From: Anaerolineae bacterium
Lineage (GTDB): Bacteria > Chloroflexota > Anaerolineae > Aggregatilineales > Phototrophicaceae
NCBI GenBank assembly: GCA_020849765.1
Contig: JADLAY010000069.1
Location: 248,001 to 312,000 of the forward strand
Length of the DNA stretch: 64,000 nt
Direction of reading: 5' to 3'
A program made the translations under genes and the position numbers. A model generated the notes under the pieces. The model was not told the origin of the DNA. It ran no database searches and saw only the letters and a program-made list of their open reading frames with translations. Numbering within the stretch: position 1 is the first letter of the stretch; each line of letters starts with the position of its first letter. This document shows positions 15,595 to 25,816 of this stretch, in pieces.

Positions 15595-16521
15595 TTACCC
15601 TCGTCTTCTACCATTGCGTGCGCGGGTTGGGCGTTCAGTCGCCTCATCCTCGCCCGCGTTCAAAATGCCCGCGATCAAGCGCAACACCAGCAGCTGCGAG
15701 TCATTAATCTCGTCCATAGGGGGCTGCTGCGGCAGCGGTGACTGCGGCATGGTCTCCCGCTGGCGCAGTTCCGCGCGGATCTCGTCAACCACCTCGCGTG
15801 TGCGCGGGACGATGGTCGGTTTCGTCACTGGCGATGGAGTCTGCGTGGGAGCAAAGCCGTTGTCCGGGTGAATGCCATGTTCGCGGCTGTCGTCGTACAG
15901 GCTGGTGAATTCCAGCAGCATGTCGCGCTCCTCAGCGGTGAAGCGCGCCTGCTCAGCGTAGAAATCGATCAATTCCTGCGTTCGCGTCACGCCAAGCTGT
16001 TCGACTTTGTGGGCCACCCACTTCTCAAGCTCAATCCAGTCACGATCCGTGGGGACTGTGGGAATGGCGCGTCCGCGCTGGACGGGTTGCTGTACCGGCT
16101 CGACGATCTCCGGTTCGAATTCGCGCGTCGGGTAGGCTGCCTGCGGCATCTGGCGCGCGCTGGCGCCCTTGTTCGGTCGTGGCATCGGCGGCGCGTAAAC
16201 CGGCTCGTCGAACTCTTCTTCGGGTTCGTAGGGCGCGTTGGCCGAAATCTGGCGTACAACTGGCGCGGCGACTGGGGCCACGGACGGCATCCCCGCGGCG
16301 TAGTTTTCCGGCTGCTCGGCGGGCGCAGGTTTTGCCGTCATGACTTTGAGACTCTGTGCGTCTCTCGTGTTGGGGCTATCCGGCGCTTCTTGCTCGCCCT
16401 GGAGTGCAGGATACGCATGCTTGAGCATTTGCTCCTGGATATCCAGCAGCGTGGCCTGAATCTGGCCCTTGAGCAGCGCAACCTCTTGCTCTAGCGCTTG
16501 TACACGTTGTTCCAGGTTCAC
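15595..16521 (-). CDS. Coiled-coil protein with ArlD/E-like domain
   Basis: A GTG at 16521 with a GAGGG site five bases upstream gives 308 residues. Another GTG 18 bases earlier is possible. An N-terminal coiled coil (1-38, heptads such as LEQRVQALEQEVALLKGQ) is followed by a long Pro/Glu-rich disordered stretch (40-160) and a compact helical segment (about 161-210). In that segment WVAHKVEQLG, LIDFYAEQARFTAEERDMLL resemble the WLxFLVExVG and LxYYxxxGWIxxxVxxxL pattern of the archaeal FlaD/E family. A disordered tail follows. FlaC/D/E form the cytoplasmic ring that receives chemotaxis signals. The match is by eye and short, so the family call is moderate. Confidence 0.62.
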   Translation of the reverse strand: MNLEQRVQALEQEVALLKGQIQATLLDIQEQMLKHAYPALQGEQEAPDSPNTRDAQSLKVMTAKPAPAEQPENYAAGMPSVAPVAAPVVRQISANAPYEPEEEFDEPVYAPPMPRPNKGASARQMPQAAYPTREFEPEIVEPVQQPVQRGRAIPTVPTDRDWIELEKWVAHKVEQLGVTRTQELIDFYAEQARFTAEERDMLLEFTSLYDDSREHGIHPDNGFAPTQTPSPVTKPTIVPRTREVVDEIRAELRQRETMPQSPLPQQPPMDEINDSQLLVLRLIAGILNAGEDEATERPTRARNGRRRG

Positions 16522-16569
16522 AGAGACCCTCGCTTTCACCGCGCCGGTGCGCAGCGATCCATAAACAGA

Positions 16570-16605
16570 AATTGCCCCACGGGCACGGCTTGCGGTGGGG
16601 CAATT
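16570..16605. terminator. Stem-loop downstream of the small membrane-protein gene
   Basis: AATTGCCCCAC and GTGGGGCAATT pair perfectly over eleven bases with a 14-base loop. Read on the minus strand it is followed by TTCTGTTTAT, a weak T-tract. It sits between the two-TM gene and the coiled-coil gene. It could give partial termination, so that the upstream archaellin transcript is more abundant than the rest of the operon. Confidence 0.6.
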
Positions 16606-16715
16606 GTCTTAAACGCCCATGAGCGATAAGACCGGAGAATGAGAATGATTTGATATGATGGGTTGCCGTGCCCGATGTCAAATCGCTTCAGAAATTTGCA
16701 GGTGCTTCAGCCCGC

Positions 16716-16967
16716 TTAGTTCGTTATATCCAGACTCTCAGCCGGTTGCGTCCAATTGAACCAGCCAGGCAATGTGAGTAGGAACGGAATTAAGCTGATA
16801 CCGATCATCGAGAAGACCAGACTGCTCAACTGCCAGGGCTGTGCTGCTTGTTCGGCGCCTGGACGGAGCGTCTGTACCAGCATCGCCAAGACCCAACCTA
16901 CCATCACGCTTGTGAGCATCAACGAAATGTCATTCAAAACATGGTGGCGTTTTGCGTTCTTGCTCAT
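16716..16967 (-). CDS. Small two-TM membrane protein in the archaellum-like cluster
   Basis: The protein has 83 residues from the ATG at 16967, ten bases after an AGGGGG site. An ATG nine bases earlier is too close to that site. A basic N-terminus (MSKNAKRHH) and two hydrophobic helices (about 15-33 and 50-69) are joined by a short polar loop. I recognise no family. It lies between archaellin and the ArlD/E-like gene, the place that minor archaellin or chaperone genes often occupy. The helices do not look like an archaellin N-terminus and no cleavage motif is seen. Confidence 0.6.
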   Translation of the reverse strand: MSKNAKRHHVLNDISLMLTSVMVGWVLAMLVQTLRPGAEQAAQPWQLSSLVFSMIGISLIPFLLTLPGWFNWTQPAESLDITN

Positions 16968-17031
16968 TGTGCTCATACCCCCTGAAAGACAGTCCGCAAT
17001 GAAGTTTTAGTTGGCTGTGGTCTACGTTGAA

Positions 17032-17065
17032 GTGGGTGGCTTTGCCCTGAGGCGCTGCCACCCAC
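17032..17065. terminator. Stem-loop directly after the archaellin gene
   Basis: GTGGGTGGC and GCCACCCAC pair over nine bases with a 16-base loop, 20 bases after the archaellin stop codon in its reading direction. There is no long T-tract. Such a hairpin may protect or partly terminate the abundant archaellin mRNA, leaving less transcript for the motor genes. Confidence 0.55.
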
Positions 17066-17084
17066 AATGAGTGCTGTAAGACGA

Positions 17085-17663
17085 TTAGCGCAGATCCATG
17101 ACCGCTTCGATAGCGGCGGGGGTCGTGCGGTTGACGGTCAGGATGCCACCGGTGGTCGGCTTGACTTCAATCGTGAACTCGGTGTTCTTGATCAGTGCCG
17201 GGTCGAGGCCGCTCAGGTCGAGCGCGACTTCGAGGACTTCACCTTCTTCGAGCAGCGCATCTTCACTGCCGGCGTCTTCATTGGAGGTGATCCACGTGAA
17301 GTCGTCCGCAGCGGTCACTTCGACATCGCTCACGTACTGGCTGCCATCGCGATAGCTGAAGACCAGATTCGACGTATCGACCGGTTCGTTGCCGGCGACG
17401 ACGGCCAGGGTCAGGCGAACTGTCGTAACCGCGTCGGACGAGCCTTCGGCGACGACCGCACCGCGCATGGACAGGGACGACTGCACGCCCTCGAGACCGG
17501 CGTAGATGGCTTCTTCGCCCTTTTCCGTGGTGGCGGAACCGGCGGACAGAATGGTGAACGCGAACACCGAAGCGACGACCACAAATGCGATCAAAATGAT
17601 GGCGCTTTCGAGTGCTGCCTGGCCTTTTTCATTACGATTCAGGCGTTTGAACAAACGGGACAT
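17085..17663 (-). CDS. arlB: Archaellin-like major filament protein (ArlB/FlaB type)
   Basis: The protein has 192 residues. A short basic leader (MSRLFKRLNRNEKG) ends in Gly14, followed by a hydrophobic helix that reads ALESAIILIAFVVVASVF. Glu19 is at +5 of the predicted cleavage after Gly14, so it is a class III prepilin. The helix wording (E-x-AIxLIAFVVVA) is that of archaeal archaellins, much closer than to bacterial type IV pilins. The rest (about 55-190) is a beta-rich, acidic Ser/Thr-containing domain without Cys. The AAGGAGA site seven bases before the ATG is one of the strongest in the window, as expected for a structural protein. It is the first gene of the cluster, ahead of ArlF/G, ArlH, ArlI and ArlJ types. 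A hairpin follows it. Confidence 0.9.
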   Translation of the reverse strand: MSRLFKRLNRNEKGQAALESAIILIAFVVVASVFAFTILSAGSATTEKGEEAIYAGLEGVQSSLSMRGAVVAEGSSDAVTTVRLTLAVVAGNEPVDTSNLVFSYRDGSQYVSDVEVTAADDFTWITSNEDAGSEDALLEEGEVLEVALDLSGLDPALIKNTEFTIEVKPTTGGILTVNRTTPAAIEAVMDLR

Positions 17664-17986
17664 CCTAAGCTCTCCTTGTCATTAGCGAACCATGATTAGA
17701 GAATACATTGGCCTAAAATTGCCGTACCTTAAGAAATCTCAATTCTTTTACTTTATCGTCAATTTTTTACACTCTTGAGATATATGAATTTCGGGTTTGT
17801 ATGTAACGGAGCAGTTTTTGAATGTGAATCAGTGTATATTGCGCCGCTGGAGGCTTAGGATTACAGGAAAAATGTCAATAGACTTTGGAGGGAATAACTT
17901 CATATCTGATATGATCTATAACAAAAATACTTAAGAAAAAGGCCGATTTTGGCACCGTGATCGCTGCTGCTAGTAGGCTGGTTAAC
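17664..17986. other. AT-rich promoter region upstream of the archaellin gene
   Basis: About 320 bases with markedly low GC lie between the archaellin start and the clpB terminator. No gene was recognised. On the minus strand TTGACG (plus positions 17757-17762) is a possible -35 box, but no good -10 box stands at the right distance. The length and composition suit the main promoter and upstream activation sites of the archaellum-like operon. Confidence 0.5.
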
Positions 17987-18020
17987 AAAAAGGGCGACGC
18001 CTGTTTGCGAGGCGTCGCCC
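17987..18020 (-). terminator. Rho-independent terminator of clpB
   Basis: On the minus strand GGGCGACGCC and GGCGTCGCCC form a ten-pair stem with a nine-base loop, followed directly by TTTTTG. It lies 30 bases after the clpB stop codon. Confidence 0.88.
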
Positions 18021-18050
18021 TTATTTCATTTCACCCGTCTGAATGGCGCG

Positions 18051-20663
<2,613 letters not shown>

Positions 20664-20711
20664 GGTCATGCCTTTGACAACACACTCAAAGCCGGTAGCA
20701 TCCGCTAACGG

Positions 20712-20734
20712 CTCATATACGATCTGATTATGAG
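20712..20734. promoter_or_regulatory. Inverted repeat upstream of clpB, possible operator
   Basis: CTCATA and TATGAG are separated by eleven bases about 50 bases upstream of the clpB start. The spacing suits a dimeric repressor. It does not match the CIRCE consensus, so any regulator is unknown. Confidence 0.3.
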
Positions 20735-20785
20735 TCTAGAGCCTACGTGTAAGAAGTGTAGCAGAGGAATGTATGAGCGGTGAAA

Positions 20786-20816
20786 GAGGCCGGGCACAGT
20801 GTACAAGTCCGGCCTC
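20786..20816 (-). terminator. Hairpin after the Liv operon
   Basis: GAGGCCGG and CCGGCCTC form an eight-pair stem with a 15-base loop, 22 bases beyond the livM stop in its direction. On the minus strand only TTT follows, so it is a weak intrinsic terminator. Confidence 0.55.
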
Positions 20817-20837
20817 ACTGCTGATTGACGGCTCGCG

Positions 20838-21908
20838 CTACTGCCGCCGGAGCGCGCGCGCCTGCCAGCGCTTCCAGGTGCCGATCACACCGTAGGGGAA
20901 CACGATCACGACCAGGATGAAGATCACGCCGAGCAGCAGCGCCCAGATGTTGGCGATGTCAATCGTTACGGCACCGAGCACCAGTTCGCGGTCGCGGAAG
21001 AAGATGTCGAGCAGGTGCAGCCCCGCCGCGCCGACGATTGGCCCGCCGAGCGTACCCACGCCGCCGATGATCGTCATCAGCAGCGGGTCGACGGTGTAGC
21101 CGACGCTGACCAGTTCCGGACCGACCTTCTTGTTCAGCATTACCTGCAGCAGCCCGGCGACCCCGGCCAGCATGGCGGCGATCACGATCGAGAACAGCTT
21201 GTAGTTGAGCGTGTTGTAGCCGAGCGACTGCGCGCGATCCTCGTTCTCGCGGATGGCCTGGAAAACCGCGCCGGTGGGCGATTTGACCAGCCGCCGGATG
21301 AACAAGAACGTCAGCACGACCAGGGCCAGCGCAATGTAGTAGTAGTTGAGGCGGCTCTGCGTTGGGTCGAGCCACGTCGGCAGTTCGCTGATGGCGAAGC
21401 CGTCCTCCGCGCGCGTTAACTGCCAGCGCCCGAAGAAGATGTAGAACATCTCCGCCACCGCCAGCGTGAAGATGGCGAAGTAGACCCCTTTCAGGCGCAG
21501 CGTCACCAGGCCGATCAGCAAGCCTAACAACCCGCAGACGAGGATGCCCGCCAGCGCACCAAGTACGATCGCTAAGCCGGTATCCAGGTCCGTGAATTCG
21601 AGCGCGAGTCCGAATAGATAACTCGATGTGCCGAAAAAGAGCGCGTGGCCGAAAGAGATCACGCCGGTGAAGCCGAAGAGCAGGTTGTAGCTCATCGCCA
21701 GGATGGCGAGGATGTAGACCTCAATCAGCACCGACTGCCAGCGCACCGATTCGCCGCGCATGATCATACGGTCGCCGCGCGGGACGCCGTAAGGGCTGGA
21801 GTCCGTCAGCGCACCGACGATGAACGGGAACAGGATCAGCAGCGCCAGCAGGAGGAGCAGCCATCCATTTGTGCGCAGCCAGCTTGGATTACGGGTCGTG
21901 GCTTCCAT
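20838..21908 (-). CDS. livM: Branched-chain amino acid-type ABC transporter permease LivM
   Basis: The protein has 356 residues and about ten TM helices. Typical LivM features are the N-terminal cluster of hydrophobic segments, LFGFTGVISFGHALFFG, the segment RLKGVYFAIFTLAVAEM and the EAA-like loop RENEDRAQSLGYNTLNYKL, followed by GGVGTLGGPIVGAAGLHLL. It pairs with LivH to form the membrane channel. Its start is three bases from the livH stop. It is the last gene of a five-gene operon (binding protein, livG, livF, livH, livM). The substrate may be an amino acid, urea or an aromatic or short acid. The neighbouring acyl-CoA ligases suggest a carboxylate. Confidence 0.92.
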   Translation of the reverse strand: MEATTRNPSWLRTNGWLLLLLALLILFPFIVGALTDSSPYGVPRGDRMIMRGESVRWQSVLIEVYILAILAMSYNLLFGFTGVISFGHALFFGTSSYLFGLALEFTDLDTGLAIVLGALAGILVCGLLGLLIGLVTLRLKGVYFAIFTLAVAEMFYIFFGRWQLTRAEDGFAISELPTWLDPTQSRLNYYYIALALVVLTFLFIRRLVKSPTGAVFQAIRENEDRAQSLGYNTLNYKLFSIVIAAMLAGVAGLLQVMLNKKVGPELVSVGYTVDPLLMTIIGGVGTLGGPIVGAAGLHLLDIFFRDRELVLGAVTIDIANIWALLLGVIFILVVIVFPYGVIGTWKRWQARALRRQ

Positions 21909-21911
21909 GGG

Positions 21912-22919
21912 TTACCTCGCGTTGCCGAACAGGCCGCTGGGGCGCAGTAATAAAACCAGGACGAGCAGCAGCATCGGCGTGATACTGGGCAGCGCGGAAA
22001 ACGAGGTGCCAATGGCGGCATCCTGCGCCACAGCAACCGCCAGACCGACCATGATGCTGCCGATCGCTGTGCCTTCATAGCTGCCCATGCCGCCGAGCAC
22101 GACCACGGCAATCGCCTGGAGCAGGAAGATGTCGCCCAGGGTGGTCGATGCGCCCAGGAATGGTGCGGCAACTGCACCGCCGAGTGCCGCAATCGCGCAG
22201 CCGAGCGTGAACACGAGCGTGAAGACGGTCTGCACGTTGATGCCGAGCGCCTGCACCATCTCACGATCTTCGACGCCCGCGCGGATGATGATGCCGATGC
22301 GCGAGCGGCGCAGCAGCAGCGCGATCAGCACGATCAGGGCGATGCCCATGCCGACGACGAACAGCCGGTAGGTGCTGAATCGCTGGCCGAACAGCTCGAA
22401 GAAACTATCGCGCACACCGAAGACTTCCGTCCAGCTATAGGGCGTCGTCGTCCACAGGAACTTGATGATCTCGGCCATGACCAGGGCCACGCCGAACGTC
22501 AGCACGAGCTGGTAAATCGGGCGAGCGTAGAGTGGGCGCAGCAGGCCTCGCTCCAGGATGATGCCGAGCAGCGCCCCCACGATCATGGCAATCAGGACGG
22601 CAATCGGGAAGCGCAGATTCGGGTCGGGGATCGCCTGCGTCAGATCGATCAGACCGCCAGCGTGCTGCGCATCGTAGGCGACGTAAGCGCCGACCATGAA
22701 ATAAGCGCCCTGGGCGAAGTTGAGAACATCCATCAGGCCGAAGATGATCGACAGGCCGGAGGCGACCAGGAACAGGAGCATGCCCTGGAACAAGCCGGAC
22801 AGCAGCGTGATGCCGAAGTTGCCCAGGCTGCTTGAATTGACAAAGGCGACTGCGACCAGCCCGCCGATGATGACGAGGATCGCGATCAGTGAGCTGCGGT
22901 TCGTGCGCGACATCGTCAT
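21912..22919 (-). CDS. livH: Branched-chain amino acid-type ABC transporter permease LivH
   Basis: The protein has 335 residues and about eight TM helices. LivH landmarks are LSIIFGLMDVLNFAQGAYFMVGAY, GIILERGLLRPLYARPIYQL and the loop RAGVEDREMVQALGINVQTVF, followed by GGMGSYEGTAIGSIMVG. The ATG at 22919 overlaps the livF stop (ATGA); a second ATG six bases on is an alternative start. It functions as the partner of LivM in the inner membrane. Confidence 0.93.
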   Translation of the reverse strand: MTMSRTNRSSLIAILVIIGGLVAVAFVNSSSLGNFGITLLSGLFQGMLLFLVASGLSIIFGLMDVLNFAQGAYFMVGAYVAYDAQHAGGLIDLTQAIPDPNLRFPIAVLIAMIVGALLGIILERGLLRPLYARPIYQLVLTFGVALVMAEIIKFLWTTTPYSWTEVFGVRDSFFELFGQRFSTYRLFVVGMGIALIVLIALLLRRSRIGIIIRAGVEDREMVQALGINVQTVFTLVFTLGCAIAALGGAVAAPFLGASTTLGDIFLLQAIAVVVLGGMGSYEGTAIGSIMVGLAVAVAQDAAIGTSFSALPSITPMLLLVLVLLLRPSGLFGNAR

Positions 22920-23623
22920 GCTACTCCGAGATAGCGCTGGATCAGGTCGGAGTCGTGGATAAGCGACCCCATCTCACCGCTGGCGGGGCTGTGCCCTTCT
23001 TCGATAATGACGTACTGCTGGGCCAAGCGGCTGGCGACGCGGAAGTTCTGTTCGACCAGCAGCACGGAGCACGTCTCGGCCAGCCGCTTAATCGCCGCCA
23101 TCAACTGCTCGATGATGACGGGAGCCAGGCCTTCGCTCGGCTCGTCGATCAAGAGCAGGTGGTTATCCGGCACAAGCGCCCGCGCGATCGCCAGCATCTG
23201 CTGCTGGCCGCCGGAGAGGTTGCCGCCGGGCAGGTCGATCAGGCGCTGGAGATCGGGGAACAGATCGAAGATGAACTCCGACTTGCGCGCCAGGTCGCCG
23301 TGTTTGCGCTCGGCGATCTGCAAATTCTCGTGCACGGTCAGCTCGCGGAAAATGGCCCGATGCTCCGGGACGAAGCCGATGCCCATCTGCGCAATCGCGT
23401 GCGGGTGCTTCCCGGCGATGTTTTTGCCGTCGAACAGGATCTGGCCGCGCGCGGGCGGCGTCAGGCCCATGATGCTGCGCAGGGTCGTCGTCTTGCCTGC
23501 GCCGTTGCGCCCCAGCAGCACGGTGATGTTGCCCGCCGGTACGCCGACGCTGACCCCCTCCAGGATGTGAAACTGGCCGATGAAGGTGTGAATGTCTCGG
23601 ACTTCGAGGATCTGGTCGCTCAT
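22916..23623 (-). CDS. livF: Liv-type ABC transporter ATP-binding protein LivF
   Basis: This 235-residue ABC ATPase has Walker A GRNGAGKTT, Q-loop GFVPEHR, signature NLSGGQQQMLAIARAL, Walker B LLLIDEPSEGLAP and an H-loop region ending in LLVEQN. The ending with VIIEEGHSPASG and the EPSEGLAP wording are typical of LivF. It overlaps both livG (four bases) and livH. It pairs with LivG to drive import. Confidence 0.94.
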   Translation of the reverse strand: MSDQILEVRDIHTFIGQFHILEGVSVGVPAGNITVLLGRNGAGKTTTLRSIMGLTPPARGQILFDGKNIAGKHPHAIAQMGIGFVPEHRAIFRELTVHENLQIAERKHGDLARKSEFIFDLFPDLQRLIDLPGGNLSGGQQQMLAIARALVPDNHLLLIDEPSEGLAPVIIEQLMAAIKRLAETCSVLLVEQNFRVASRLAQQYVIIEEGHSPASGEMGSLIHDSDLIQRYLGVA

Positions 23624-24399
23624 GCGTCCTCGCTTTTCGGAAGATCGTATAGTTCGCCCAGGTAGACGTTCTGAACCGTCTGATCCGCCGCAATCTGCTT
23701 CGGCTCGCCTTCGGAGAGCACCAGCCCGTGATGCATGACGGTGATGCGGTCGGAGATGTTCATGACGACGTTCATGTTGTGCTCGACCAGCACGACCGTC
23801 TTGTTGCCCTGCTTCTGGATACGGTCGATGACGGCGATCAATTCCGGCACCTGCTCCGAAGCCATGCCTGCGGTCGGTTCGTCGAGCAGCAGCAGCTCCG
23901 GGTTTGAGACGAGGATCATCGCCAGCTCCAGCTTGCGCTTGCCGCCATGGGGGAGCGCATTGGCGGGCATCTGCGCCGCCTCGCGCAGGCCGGTGATTTC
24001 GAGCGCTTCGTAGGCGCGCGTGACGTAATCGTCGAACGAGTCCGCCCGGCGTAGAAAGCGGAAGCTATCGCGACCCAGGGCCTGGGCGGCCAGCCGGGCA
24101 TTCTCGAAAACGGTCAAATTGGGAAATAAGTTGGTGATCTGAAATGAACGCCCGATGCCGAGATGCGCGCGCCGGTGGACGGGCATGTTCGTAATGTCCT
24201 GCCCTTTATAGAGCACGTGGCCGCGCGTTGGCTTGTAACGTCCGGTGAGCAAGTTGAACAACGTCGTCTTGCCCGCACCGTTCGGGCCGATGATCGAGTG
24301 CGTGCTGCCGCGTTCGATGCGAATGCTTACGTCATCGACCGCCACCAGCCCGCCAAATACTTTGCGCAAATTGCTTGCTTCTAGGATCGCATCATTCAT
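23620..24399 (-). CDS. livG: Liv-type ABC transporter ATP-binding protein LivG
   Basis: Using the ATG at 24399 gives 259 residues, the usual LivG size. A frame start 57 bases earlier adds an unrelated leader. It has Walker A GPNGAGKTT, the LivG insert with IGRSFQITNLFPNLTVFENA, the signature region ALPHGGKRKLELAMILVSNP (a Leu-rich variant of LSGG), Walker B LLLLDEPTAGM and H-loop VLVEHNM. It is the partner ATPase of LivF, with a four-base overlap. The signature reads PHGGKRK rather than SGGQQ, common for LivG. Confidence 0.93.
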   Translation of the reverse strand: MNDAILEASNLRKVFGGLVAVDDVSIRIERGSTHSIIGPNGAGKTTLFNLLTGRYKPTRGHVLYKGQDITNMPVHRRAHLGIGRSFQITNLFPNLTVFENARLAAQALGRDSFRFLRRADSFDDYVTRAYEALEITGLREAAQMPANALPHGGKRKLELAMILVSNPELLLLDEPTAGMASEQVPELIAVIDRIQKQGNKTVVLVEHNMNVVMNISDRITVMHHGLVLSEGEPKQIAADQTVQNVYLGELYDLPKSEDA

Positions 24400-24434
24400 G
24401 ATAATCCGAACAATCTCTTCGCCAGTCCGTGAGA

Positions 24435-24461
24435 CTGGGGTGGCACAGAGCGCCACCCCAG
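24435..24461. repeat. Stem-loop between the binding-protein gene and livG
   Basis: CTGGGGTGGC and GCCACCCCAG pair over ten bases with a seven-base loop. There is no T-tract, so it probably protects or processes the mRNA rather than ending it. This would allow more binding protein than permease and ATPase to be made. Confidence 0.6.
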
Positions 24462-24474
24462 AAGATGTGTAAGC

Positions 24475-25770
24475 TTATTCCATCGAGCCGAGTTCAGCCA
24501 TGAAGGCGTCATCCATCGGTACGCGTTCCGCGGCCACGTCTTCGGGCAGCAGGATCGGCGGAATGATCTGGTTGGCGGGCACTTCGGACAGCAGTTCGTA
24601 GAAGTTCTGATCCGGGTCATCCAGATTATCCAGGCGGGCGATGTACATCGGCACCAGCGCCTGATGATCGGATGGGCGAATGGCGTAGGTCCCCTTGGGG
24701 CCGTCGAACATCATGCCTTCGAGCACCGGGATCATCGACGACGGCAGCGTGTCACCGCCGGTTGCCTCGACTGCCGCGGCCAATGCCTGAGCCGTCGCGA
24801 AACTGCATTCCGTGAACAGATCGGGCACGTCGTCATAGACAGCCTTGTGCTTCTCGACCATCCAGTCGTTGATCTCGTTCTGCGGGAACGAATAGTGATA
24901 GACGATCCAGGAGATGTTGCCGATCGTGCTGGGGTCGCTGACGGCCACGATGTCGTTCGAGTTGAACGCGGCCACCACCGCCATGCGATCCTGCACGCCC
25001 AGCTCTGCGATCTGCTGGAACAGCGTCACTGAGCCGTCACCGGCCCAAATCGGCAGCACTGCATCCGCGCCGCTGTCGAGCACCTGCTGCAGATAAGGCG
25101 TGAAGTCGGTCGTCTCCAGCGGCGCATAGATCGGATCGCTGACGAAGGTGATGCCTGCGGTCGCGAGCACGCCTGCCGCACCCGCCGACGCACGCCCGAA
25201 GTCGTTATCGACCGCGAGGATGACAAAGTTGGTGCCGAGTTCCTGAGTCGCATACGGCGCAAAGGCCAGGAAGTCCTGGAAGGTGTTGCGGCAGATGCGG
25301 AACGTGTTGACGTTGAAGTTCGCGCCGGTGATGGCGGGGGACGCCGCCGGATCAGCGAAGACCAGCACGTCCGAATCGAGCGCGACCTGCTGAACGCCGG
25401 TCATCACGCCGGAGCTTGGTGCGCCGACCAGGAGTTCGACGCCTTCCTGCTCGATCAGTTCGCGCGCCTGGCTGGACGCGGTATCGGCATCGCTGGCGTT
25501 ATCGCGTACGATGACTTCGACCGGGCGCCCGGCGATTTGGACGGCAGCCAGCGCGTCGTCCAGGCTGTCGTACTCGGTCGGGTCGACGCCCGCGCTGTAG
25601 AGCAAGCCCAGCTTGAAGCCATTCTCAAGCTCGATACCGTAGATCGTCAGCGGGCCGGATTGATCGACCAGCAAGCCGATCTTGAGGGGTTCCCCTTCCT
25701 GTGCCGCCACCACGGCAACGCTCGTCAGCAGGAAGGCCAGTAACAGAACAAAAAGCATCTTGCGAATCAT
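24475..25770 (-). CDS. ABC transporter substrate-binding protein (Peripla_BP_6, LivJ-like)
   Basis: The ATG at 25770 with GGAGG four bases upstream gives 431 residues. A clear signal peptide (MIRKMLFVLLLAFLLTS, cleaved near VAAQEGEP) starts the mature protein at about residue 24. The fold begins LKIGLLVDQSGPLTIYG, followed by the family's AREL, VLVFADPAAS and RICRNTFQDFLAF segments, and then a second lobe (TPYLQQVLDSGADAVLPIW). It binds the ligand outside the membrane and delivers it to LivHM. The ligand cannot be read from the sequence. Nearby acyl-CoA ligases hint at a carboxylic acid. Confidence 0.92.
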   Translation of the reverse strand: MIRKMLFVLLLAFLLTSVAVVAAQEGEPLKIGLLVDQSGPLTIYGIELENGFKLGLLYSAGVDPTEYDSLDDALAAVQIAGRPVEVIVRDNASDADTASSQARELIEQEGVELLVGAPSSGVMTGVQQVALDSDVLVFADPAASPAITGANFNVNTFRICRNTFQDFLAFAPYATQELGTNFVILAVDNDFGRASAGAAGVLATAGITFVSDPIYAPLETTDFTPYLQQVLDSGADAVLPIWAGDGSVTLFQQIAELGVQDRMAVVAAFNSNDIVAVSDPSTIGNISWIVYHYSFPQNEINDWMVEKHKAVYDDVPDLFTECSFATAQALAAAVEATGGDTLPSSMIPVLEGMMFDGPKGTYAIRPSDHQALVPMYIARLDNLDDPDQNFYELLSEVPANQIIPPILLPEDVAAERVPMDDAFMAELGSME

Positions 25771-25816
25771 AGGACCTCCACAGAAAACCCTTACCTTCTC
25801 ATAAAAGCGAAAGCGG

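Noticed and set aside
20664..20837. CIRCE heat-shock operator upstream of clpB
   Set aside because: The TTAGCACTC/GAGTGCTAA consensus is absent. Only a different inverted repeat was found.
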